Below are positions 43,331 to 55,300 of a stretch of DNA of 64,000 bases, in pieces. Where the stretch lies: the NCBI GenBank assembly GCA_002633025.1, contig NMRB01000184.1:77882-141881 (forward strand), in the 5' to 3' direction. Below the pieces are notes generated by a model. It did not search any database, was not told the origin of the DNA, and was given only the letters and a program-made list of their open reading frames with translations. Position 1 is the stretch's first letter, and each line of letters begins with the position of its first letter. Origin of the DNA: Notospermus geniculatus (lineage: Eukaryota; Nemertea; Pilidiophora; Heteronemertea; Lineidae). Position numbers and translations under genes: made by a program.

Positions 43331-46300
43331 TCAGGCATAGTAGGAACCTATATGTGGCGATATATGCCTCGGTTGTGGCAGCATCGTGTGATTAGGAAGA
43401 TTTGGATACAAATTGGCACTGGCGTTGGTCCAAGTTGAGCTCGGGTTTCCGAAAAAGTCCGAACGCGTGGTCGGCATCGACGCATGCGCGCTCATGAAAT
43501 TCAAAGATTGGTTGTACGGGTAACTCGACATGAATAAGTCCTGTTGGTATTTATATGACATCGGATCGGCGGGAGAGGGCTGCAGAGCTTGAGCAAGTCC
43601 AGCGAAATCAAATTTATATGCGTATCTTTTCCCATGGACTTTTGTCATGATATTTTTATCGTAGTAATACCGCAATGCCCGGCTGAGTTTGTCATAGTTC
43701 ATATTCGGTTTGCTTTTCCGTTCGCCCCATCTCCTGGCTGTCTCGTCTGGATCGACCAATTTGAATTCACCATTTGTCCCTTCCCACGTGATGCAGTTCG
43801 CATTGGCGCTGTCGCTTAATAACTCGAGTAGGAACTGCCAAAGTTGGATCTGTCCACTGCCTGAAAAAGATGGAGGGAAATGATCAAAAAAGTGTTCATA
43901 CGATTTGTTGAAAAAAGGTATCATATGTACAAAAAAATTAAAGAAATTTAAAAAACTGTTGTAAGGAAATCTCTAAACTGAGCTGAGGCATTGAAATTTC
44001 AAAATGTCACAAACACCGAACCTGGAATTCAGCGTTTGAAAAAGTTGCTGTCACAGTTGACTATGATCTGTGACTGGCGATGACAGGTTGTTCCAATAAT
44101 TCATGATACATGTTGTTTGAGAAAAAATGTGCCGGTAGTGACGTCAATCCGACGTTACCAAGTCCCATACAAGTGATTCGGTTTTTTGCCACCAGAGGTC
44201 GCCGCAGGGCCGATCAAATGTTTCCCACTCCCAACCCGACGCTTTATTGGCGCTCCTAGTAATACTGGCTCACTATTTCACCAAGCTTTTGTAAGATTTT
44301 TGCTCTCATCAATCACACCAATCATAGTGCAGATTTCCAGAATAATTTGGAGAAATAATGATATCAGTGGAGGGCAAGCGACCTCTGGTGGGTGAATGAT
44401 GTACGCAAGAGAGACATCTGGCGGTGAGGCTGCCACACTAAGCAAAGGAATGAGACCCTTACCTGAATTCGATAGCCGGCTCGATATAGGGCCAAACAGC
44501 TGATATGGATCTGAAAAGATTTAAAAAAAATAGCATAAGAACTAACTAACTGCCGGTGCCGGAACGTAAAAAAACCCACAGAGCCGCTCGCGGTAAACCT
44601 CGTTAAATCACATCACCACCAATCGTTTGGGCAACGAGCAAAATGTTTAAAGTGATTTCTACGGTGACTTTTACCTCCGGCGGCCATCCTGAGTGTAATT
44701 GCCTTAAAGGCTTGATTGAATCAGGCCGGCATGTGCCGATGATTGAGCGCCTCTTTCATGTCAATAGTCACCAGTCAAGATCAGATAATCGAGTACTTTG
44801 AAAATTACTGAGCATGATCAGCACTATTTGACCTTAAATTTCGGAAGCTCAAACAAAACGCCGCCATCAGGATATCCGATAATCGGATTTGCCTGGTAAA
44901 TTAAGAGTCAGGGTGGCTTGCAATGACTGGCAAATGAGCTGTGAGCCGAGAGAGGATGCGTTAGGCATTAAGTGAGCCTCGGGTGAAGACCTGTCACCAG
45001 ATAAGGAGCGCTGACAATGACAAGCAGATAATTCAGCGCGGTATCGTCTGCCCCTTGTGCTGTTGTCTTCGTGATTGGATGAGTCCGCGCACGTGACGCC
45101 AGCAGATCATTTTAGCAGGTATTCGGCAGATTGATGCCTTGGTTGGTCAGTTTTCCGGTGTTTTAAATTCGCTCTGTCAATTTGGATGTCCTCCGTGAAC
45201 TTCTCGCACATAGGCCTACTGGTGGTATCCGACAGGAATTCACATCGGAGGTTCACATTTCTCTGCGGACATGTAAACTAGGGTCTCTTCCTGTTGATTT
45301 CTCAGGGGTCGTGAGAAGCAAACAGAACGCACGACTTCATTTTCACCAAACATAAGATATCACGGACTGTACGCCGCTGGCGTCACATCAGTTTGGTGAT
45401 GGGAGTTGTTAGTGATGAAAGAGACCTTTTTTGGAGGTAAGCCTATTCTAATATTGCTGTTCAGCGACGATTCACCAGTATTAGTCTAAACCCTGCCGCA
45501 CACTTGAGCTATCTGCTGAGCTAAAAATCATTCGAGACCGTTTGCTCAGCAGATAGCTCGCGTGTGCGCGTAATTTCGGCGAGTTTTCTGCCTCGCGAGG
45601 GAGAAAACTCAACGAAAAACACGCGCACGTGCGAGCTATCTGCTAGAGGGAGCAGAAATTTTCACAACAGGAGACGTTTTTTCGCCCTAATTGACGTGTT
45701 TTTATAGTTCAGTATGGCGGGCGCCGAACCACAGACAGCAAAATGCATCCGCAAGCACTCTAGTCTCGATCACCAGCCACTGTTGAGAATCTGGGGCCTA
45801 GTGAACCAACACTGTAGAAAAAACGGCTGGCTGCGCGAGACTACAAGGACTCGAGCGGATTTCCTTTCGAATACATTTATGTTCGGTATTCAATAAATCA
45901 CTCTTTTTCCGCTTGGGAAGGATGTAAATCAATGATTTAATGAAAAAAAGTGCAGAAACAAATAAAAAAACCAATTCCTTGCAGGGGAAAAAGGAAATGA
46001 AACCATTTTCTCGGATGCTGACGTCGAAGCCAAAACGATATACAACTTCCCCGTCTTCCGTTTGAGGAAATCTTCGAAACTCAAAATTGTACAAACATTC
46101 AAATCAGATTTCGAACGCTGGAAAACGGTCTAATTTGAATAAACACTGGCAATTTAAATACCAAATTAAACTTTGGAATCGGTTGAGGGTAAAACGTGGA
46201 AGTGATGAAATTAGCGGAGCTTGGATCTGGTCTGATTAAGGTGTCGCTGTTTGAGAAGAGATTCACGTCGGGAGGTGATTGAAATGGTCGCTTTTTCACA

Positions 46301-49300
46301 ATCGTGCTCCAAATCTGTATCAGCCAAACGAATGTATCAAAAACATGACAGTCATGGCGACGAGATGTTAGCTGACGGTGAAAACTGCTGGGCGCCGAAT
46401 AACCAGAGGGCGTTGTCAACGATCAGTTTGATTGTCGGACTCATGCTGTGAGTTATTTTGTCCCCAACGTCTGCCTCTGGAGTTGGCAAGTCATCAGCTG
46501 AGCGCCAGGCCCATGGGCCTCTTGTTTAGATTTTTGTCTATAAATCGGGAGTTCTTATGCTCGCTCCCCCGTCACCGTAGTGGGTGTGGTGACGGACGGA
46601 GCGAGCATTGAGACCTCTGACATTCTCAGGATGTTTGCGGGACAGTTTGACGAAGTTATCTTTGATTTCCTATTTATTTGTTGTGGAGCAGCCTACCTTG
46701 TGTTCGCCAGTGTTGGTGTACAATATCCCGGTTCTGTTGCGTCATACAACTGTGGAAATAACCAGCTGAAAATATAAGATTGAATTCCATGTCAGGGAGT
46801 ATTATGCGACAAAATCGTCTGCACAATAATGGGTGTGGTGGGTGGGACACCTGACGCGTTGCGAGAAAGGTTTATTTGGAGAGCGCGGTGGCGCAGTGGT
46901 AAAGAGAGTCGGACACGAGTAGAGAGGCGGCGGGTTCGATACCCGGGCCAGGCGCCACCAAGTGGAGCACTGGAATGACTGGCGCTGCTCCTTCAGTTTC
47001 CTTGAGTTTTCTGTAGGTAACTGAACTGCATGATGGGTAAAGTTAGGTTGAAACATACGAGAGTCACTCCCGGCCTACAATGACCGCCACTGTGGACAGT
47101 GTCAATCTCTCGAATCACTACACCCGTATTTGTTGGCGGTAAATAGAAAATCCTATTGACTTTGGTCCCGAGTGGTGTTGGTCGAGGCCGCGACAGGATC
47201 CACGCGGTATCGACTTGATAGTTTGAACAGTATGGCGGGCGCCGAACCACAGACAGCAAAATGCATCCGCAAGCACTCTAGTCTCGATCACCAGCCACTG
47301 TTGCGAATCTGGGCGTTAGTGGAGCAACACTGTGGAAAAAACGGCTGGCTGCGCGAGACTACAAGGACTCGAGCGGATTTCCTTTCATTTACGTTCGGTA
47401 TTCAATAAATCAGTCTTTTTCCGCTTGGGAAGGATGAAAATCAATGATTGAGTGAAAAAAGTGCACAGGAACAAACAAAACGATTCCTTGCAGGGGAAAA
47501 AGGAAATAAAACCATTTTCTCGGATGCTGACGTCGAAGCCAAAACGATATACAACTTCCCCGTCTTCCGTTTGAGGAAATCTTCGAAACTCAAAATTGTA
47601 CAAACATTCAAATCAGATTTCGAACGCTGGAAAACGGTCTAATTTGAATAAACACTGGCAATTTAAATACCAAATTAAACTTTGGAATCGGTTGAGGGTA
47701 AAACGTGGAAGTGATGAAATTAGCGGAGCTTGGATCTGGTCTGATTAAGGTGTCGCTGTTTGAGAAGAGATTCACGTCGGGAGGTGATTGGAATGGCCGC
47801 TTTTTCACAATCGTGCTCCAAATCTGTATTAGCCAAACGAATGTATCAAAAACACGACCGTCATGGCGACGAGATGTTAGCTGACGGTGAAAACTGCTGG
47901 GTGCCGAATAACCAGAGGGCGTTGTCAAAGATCAGTTTAATGTCGGACAAGGGGACTCATCCTGTGAGTTATTTGTCCCCTGTGTCTACCCCTGGAGTTG
48001 GCAAGTCATGATCAGCTGAGCGCCAGGCTCATGGGCCTCTTGTTTAGATTTTCGTCTATTCTCGGGAGTTCTTATGCTCGCTCCCTCCGTCACCGTAGTG
48101 GGTGCGGTGACGAACGGAGCGAGCATTGAGAATCTCTGACATTCTCAGGATGGTCGACTGTTTGACGAAGTTATCTTTGATTTCCCATTTATTTGTTGTG
48201 GAGTATCCTACCTTGTGTTCGCCAGTGTTGGTGTACAATATCCCGGTTCTGTTGCGTCATACAACTGTGGAAATAACCAGCTGAAAATATAAGAATTAAA
48301 TTCCATGTCAGGGAGTATTATGCAACAAAATCGTCTGCACAATAATGGGTGTGGTGCGACATGACGCTTTGCGAGAAAGGTTTATTTGGAGACCGCGGTG
48401 GGGCAGTGGTAAAGAGAGTCGGACACGAGTAGGAGAGGCAGCGGGTTCGGTACGCCGGTCGAGGCGCCACCAAGTGGAGCACTGGAGCTGCTCCTTCAGT
48501 TCCTTGAGTTTTCTGTAGGTAACTGAACTGCATGATGGGTAAAGTTAGGTTGAAACAGACGAGAGTCACTCCCGGCCTACAATGGCCGCCACTGTGGACA
48601 GTGTCAATCTCTCGAATCACTACACCCGTATTTGTCGGCGGTAAATAGAAAATCCTATTGACTTTGGTCCCGAGTGGTGTTGGTCGAGGCCGCGACAGGA
48701 TCCACGCGGTATCGACTTGATAGTTTGACGGATAAACAAGAGAAACCATCAACGCTTGGGGACTTTCACCAGATAGAGGATGAGATCCACTTATTGTTCG
48801 CTTGCGCTAAATATAAACACGAGTTTTATCGCACTTTACACATGCTTGGATGCCTAGCAGTCCATAAAATTAACCGCTGACTACAATGGCGGTGTATTCC
48901 TCCTGCCGCGGTGATAATTCTCATAATTTGTCGTTGTGTTTAATTTGTCGTGAAATTTTCGCCAGCACGCGTTGTCGGTTCTGTGTTCCGGTGAGCGTGT
49001 GGGATTGTGGGGAGGATTCATCACCGTCTGCCAGGATGACTGAGGACCCTGGGACTAAATTGATAATCGTTTCCATCAGCTAGGATGTTTTCTTCAACAG
49101 TGATTGTTAACTCTTTATACAATATGCAAATAGCACTGCCTAAATGCGTCCATAGCCAAAAAAGATGGGGGAGGACACGTTTTGCATGGAGGGGAAAGCG
49201 AATCTGCTTGGGGTACGTGTCCTCAAATCCAGGTCCCATGCCAGGCGCTGATCCGGGAGAGGGCGCACCCGCCGCACCCCTTTCGGCCAACAAATCTGTA

Positions 49301-52300
49301 AAATCGACCGTGAAATTCTGAAGGAATTTGGAGCAAATCATTGAAATTCTCTGCAGATTTCAATATTTCTAGCACAGTGCGCCCCCTCTTTTCCGAAATC
49401 CTGGATCCGTCCCTGCATGCATGAGAAATTTTCATAGTGGTTCAACCGAAGGGGATGGGCCCGGGCCTAAGAATAAATTGCGGTTCTCACCTTGGCTCTG
49501 ATGTGACGGTGGGGGTGGCGGGGACCAGACAGTTTTGGCGTGAAGTGGGTCTGAAAGTAAAGAAATGTGAAAAAAAATTGTCAGAAAATGCTGGCAAATG
49601 GAAGGAGGCACACCTCTGCCGCGCTTTGACATCCGATCCAGCCTGGAGTACAATCTGGAAGACAAACTACCAGTATAATGTTTTCCTTATCTTTAACAGA
49701 TACCTTCCTCCAAGACGACATGTTGCCCTTTTTGCCGGATAGATGTGACGCCCAGGATACCGGTACTTGTAATACTCGTTAGATATAGACAAAAAAGGAC
49801 TCCTGTAATATACATCCCATTATAGCTTGGTTATTGCGCGCCTTCCTCGTCGGAAAGAGGTCGACAATCTAAAGATGAGACCAATCTCGGCATCCGTGGA
49901 GTTTCTTGCCATCCGCTTACAATCGCGTTGAAGTAGACAATCATATAACACCACTTGTATCAAAAATTTATAACCGAGCACAGAAGTATGCCCAAAAAAA
50001 GCAACACTGGGTTATATAACTAGGAGACGGAAACATAAAAATATTGGTCAGCGCTGTTTTTTGCGAAAGTACCAAAGAGAAACGTCATTTATTACGAGAT
50101 GATAGATGTGAAATCATATGTTGAGATCACAAAAAGAAGAAATAATTTCCTCCCTTCCGTGACTTTCATATCAAAGTAGATGCTGCTAAGGTATGTCTGA
50201 GTTTTTTCTGGTGAAGCAGGACGCATAGTTTCCTAAATCTCTATAAACTGTCACTAAACGACCTGGTTTCATCTAAAATATGGGCTAAAGAATATATGAG
50301 ACCTAACGGATGAAGAGGTCGGGATGAAGACACAGAATACGACAGCGAGATACATTGCACTTTTCATGAATCTTGTCTTTGGTTTTTGTCTTTTATGACT
50401 ACACGATGTTCGTTTGACGTTTCGTCACTTGCAAAGTCGGACGCCCTAAAGGCAGTAATGCCGACAGTTCGGTTTAAAAGAATTAACTTGATCTAGTAAT
50501 AAAAGGCGTCGAAGGATATGTTTGAAATATTTTTTTGCGGAGACACGTCGCGTAAAATATCATCTTAGATATCATGTAAAATGGAGTAAAACATGTGACG
50601 TTACGAAAGCAAAGTGGATTAAGGAAATATTTATAAGAAATTCGGCGTATTAAACCCACGGATGTCAATTTCAAGATTCAGGACTCCAGGGCCCGGTTGC
50701 ACAAAAGCATACTAGGCGTAGTATCATTCAATCTCGTAGTTGGCTTCTAACTTCGTATACAAATGCATACTAAGTTAGAAGCCAACTAGGAGATAGAATG
50801 ATACTACGCCTAGTATGCTTTTGTGCAACCGGGCCCTGGAGAATACGGGAAAAACAGACTTGAATGTATATTTCATGACAGGAATAAACGGAATCGAAAA
50901 TTAAGACAGACGACACAGGACAAGTCCGCAGAATTTTGTCGGCGAAAAGTTTGAAAACGCGGAAGAGCACCCTCGCCCAAAACGACGATATCGTGCCCTG
51001 CTTGTTTAACCTCAATGTCAAACTTGTTTTTCGGAGAAATGTAGAAAAAATGTCGCTAATATGAATCAATTGCTTCCCCGCTCAGCGGTAGTGATTTGCA
51101 TAAGCCAAGAAGACGCTTCTTTCCTCTACCTCCGCCATGGGCCATCATCTATAAATTTTCGACGAAAAATCATCAATTAACGAAAAAGCGGTGAATAAAT
51201 AACCATAAAACTGCCTACCAGGAAACATGGTTTGAAATCCCGCAAAACACGAAGCTCGTAAATAGTCCGATTGCTTAAGACAGTGCATGGCTAATAATTC
51301 CTTTTCCATGGTTGCGGTGAAAAAATCTTGGTTAATCCTGAGGAGAGTGGCCTGGTCCTTCCTGGTCCCGGGTACCTTTGATGAGAAGCCTTTATACTTC
51401 CGTCTATATATCACCGACAACAATATCCGGTCTCCGAGCAGACGACTTCCCTTGGCGTTCCCGGTGCGGTGATCAAATTTAGTGCCGCTTCGCGTCCGTC
51501 AGCGCGAGTTTTTCCTCTTCGATTGGGATTCAGAAGCCACGCTGCACGATCACTGGGCCGTTATTCAAATTAAATTCCGCCGATTGACTTCTGTCGAGGG
51601 CTTAAATAGCCCTAATGAAGTTTACAGTCTGATTTTGTCAACCGAATGAATGGTTGAACTTTGCTGATTATCTGCCAATAACACGTCGATGCCACATTAA
51701 CTGCCGCACTGCCTTTTTGTATCTGGCGTTTTAATACGTTCGTAACGTTTTCAAGTGAAGAATATTATTAAACATTTGTAAACAAAGGCCAGTTGAACAC
51801 CTTTTATAGGAGAGAATTTAATTTTTCGCCAGCTTCCTCGTGCAACGTTTGATGTTGTCGCTTTGAACATTTGTTCAGTACTCGGCGACCGCGTAACTTG
51901 ATTACACACATGAATGCGACGAGTCCAAATGCGATTCCGATTCGTCAAACCAACCTCGTTTCCAGACTTGTGACACGTTTCGTCACACACTCTCATTACA
52001 CGATTCGTCCCGTCATGTCATAGGGACGAGGATATTGGTTATCGCCATCATAAAGCTCGGTTTTCTAAATAGGATGATTTAGCAAATGAGCGGCTGAGGT
52101 GAATCGATAAGCAAGAGACTAGTTAATGTGATTATTGCAAAGGAGCTTAGAGACACGGCAAAATTGAATACCGTTTCCGTTATCGGGATGCTGACTGTAT
52201 CCGGGCGGCACTGATTCAGGAAATGTCGTCCCGGCCAGGAAACAACCGAATCAGGTGATTTTCCGAGACCGAGTGGTTGACCTCGGCTGCAGGGCTCAAT

Positions 52301-55300
52301 ATTGTTGACCTCGGCTGCAGGAAGCGGTAGTCTGGTTCTTTGTCCTCATCAGATCCCTGCTCGGGGTATTACCGATTCCACTTTTATACCTGAGTGATCA
52401 GGGGACCAGTCTTGGCTGTAGCAGACGACATGTTTCACAAACGTGATGGTTGTTTCCTCGCCTCACTTAGGGCGTCGTCTAGTGGACAATGTATTGAACT
52501 AATGTTTGGAAATACACGAGGGGTACAGCCCCTTTACTAGTAGAACTCGAGGTCCTAACCCCGAAAATACAGGTTATTTCAACATATTAGACTCTTGGGC
52601 CACCGTATAAGTCCCCAATGGGCCACCGTAAGTCAGAGCGACCGGCGAGCTTTTCCTGAGGAAACGGAACGACACGGGAATGAACTTGCCATCGATGAAC
52701 CAAGTCACACCACGTAAAATAAACAAAAATGTTTTCCGTTTTGTAAAAGGCTTGTAAAAAGAATAGACCTTATTTTAAAACGTATGTGCGCTAAGAGAAC
52801 GAGGTGTACTAATCCAATAAAGACTACTTTAGTTCTTAACAGTATAAAATATATCACATCGACATTTGCTTGCCACATTTCCCTCGGTTTCCTAAACCGT
52901 TTAATTGCATATCGAATATCTTATTTATTTAAATATAGACGGAAAAAGATCAAAGGAACAGCGGATGGGAAATAAGCTGTTTACATGACGCGACGCACGT
53001 CAAGTTAGCTGTTGTCTTGTTGTTGTTGGGGTACGCGGCTCTGGCAAGGTCAAAGATTTCGAACCCTCCCATAGGCCTAGCTCCTGCCCTGTCACTGCCT
53101 AAATTCGTGTTCCTTGAAGTAGACCCTTCGTCAGGAACTGAGCGCCTGGCCCCGTATTCATAAAACTACTTAAGTCTAGGTTTGCCACTTATCTTTTGTT
53201 CAACACAAAAGATAAGTATCATACTTTGACTTAAGTATGTTTATGAATACGGGTCCTGGCGCCATATGCACAAAACATCTTAAGTGTATTTTTTTTAGAA
53301 TTTCCCTAAGAATTTCCTTAAGTAACCATCCTTAACGTGAGTGGTATGCACAAAGCATCTTAAGATGAGAATTTTCTTAAAAATCTCCTTAACTTTAAGG
53401 TACCTCACCAAGTTTCTTAAGTGAAAATTTTGTCCTTATTTCCAGAAAAAAATACAGAAATTGTGTCTTTGACGTATTCAAAGATGTACAGCAGCATCAT
53501 TTCTTCATAGCTCTTATTATTGTTGGTTACACTGAAGATAATTAAGTCAGAGGGTGGTACGGGTACCAATGATAATTCGGGACAGTGAAAATCCTTTTGA
53601 TTTTGGCTTGGGCGAGGGGATTTCACTTTGATAGAACGAGAATATTCTTCATTTAATATCAGTCTTCTTGCTGCAGATAGATTGACAGAAGCCACGCCGT
53701 TCCTGCCTTACTAAGAGAAATCCTACTGAGTTGAGAAAATTCCTATTACTTAAGAAAATCCTTAACGTGTGCAACCGCGTGCTCTTGAAACAGGGATTCC
53801 CTAGGCATTCCCACTGTGAGCTATTGTAACAGTGAATTCTATTGGCTAACGCACAGGCTAAATTTAGCTCTAGGCCTAAGAGAAATCCTACTGAGTTGAG
53901 GAAATTCCTATTACTTAAGAAAATTCTCAGCTCAGGAAATTCGTAAGGTGCTTTGTGCATACCACTTGAAGGATTTCCTTAGCTAAGAATTCTTTTACGA
54001 GGTTAAGGATAATCTTACACTTAATATAAGGATTTTTTGTGCATACGGGGCCTGGGGTCTAACACAGTCCCGCTCCATTTCTTCGCGGTTTCAGGATATT
54101 GATTCATCCTTCCGTTGACAGGTGGCTCCCCCATCGGGTGGGATGTGGCAAGTTCGCTGCAACCTCTAAATCAATAATATTTCCTCCAGTCTCCATCGTT
54201 TGGGGCGGAGCTTTGGCGGGATTTATGCGGCCGTGGTATCAATCGACAGCAGAAGTAAGAAATAAATCATGAGATGGGAGACGCGGATTGAGCAATGAGC
54301 GATTTCGGCGCCAGTGAGTGGCAAGACGAAATTTCAGCTTCTGAGAGGTTGATTGGAAGTCCGTACATGCGATGCTGTCGCAGCAATCAGAAATAATAAG
54401 TTTGCGGGAAATTCAGCTAGGCCTACGGAAGATTTCGGAGGTAGAGGGGAGGAGACGTCTTCTTAGCGTCAAATGAAATACCCCGGAATATATTTTTGAA
54501 ACACACCGTGGAACCAGGCGTAAGGAAAGCAGTGAACCCTGTATAACTGTACTTACCAATTTTCGGGTCATTTCTGATGTTTGGTAAATCCGGGACACTA
54601 CAGCTGTAGGAACAGGGCGACAGGGACGAGTCCGACTTTCGTGACGTCATCTTTTGGAGTCCGACGTCAAATTCCTCACCACCGGTTGGGTTGGATATGA
54701 CTGCTGCTGGAAGAAAATGAAAAGATCAGAAAATTTGGATGTGATGGCCAGTCGCTCCGCTTCAGTGACTGACAAGTGACGCGTTTTTAACCAGTAACTC
54801 ACGTAGAACATTGAAATCCTGAAACCTTATGGAGAAAGTCCGTGCAATGTTGTCATACACACAGCTGCACCCGGCAGGGAGCATCGAATAATATGTCATC
54901 TCCCTCCTCAGCAGCTCATCCAAATAAAAAAGACGAGCCCGGGTCCCTATTTTGTGCGCACCCATGCGTGTGATTGGTCCGATTGTTACGTCACCGATAT
55001 GGCCGCCGGCGCAACCTGTGGAATTCCACGTTATCTCATTTTCGCTATTGATGCGTTGAAAATGGAGTGTTTAACATCTTTGGGCGAGACTAATGAGGAT
55101 TTCCTGAATGTCCCAAATATTTTGATAGCGACCTGGACAAAGCGTTTTAGTCTAATTTGTCAAACTTTAGCGAATCTGTCACGGGTGGTCTGAGTCGCGT
55201 CAGTCTCGGAGGTCCTATTTTTGTTCATTTTAAAACACGTGCCCCAGTCGGCTCGCTGCTCAATCAGCAAAGCTTTACTGGTCGAAGCATTTTGCCTACT

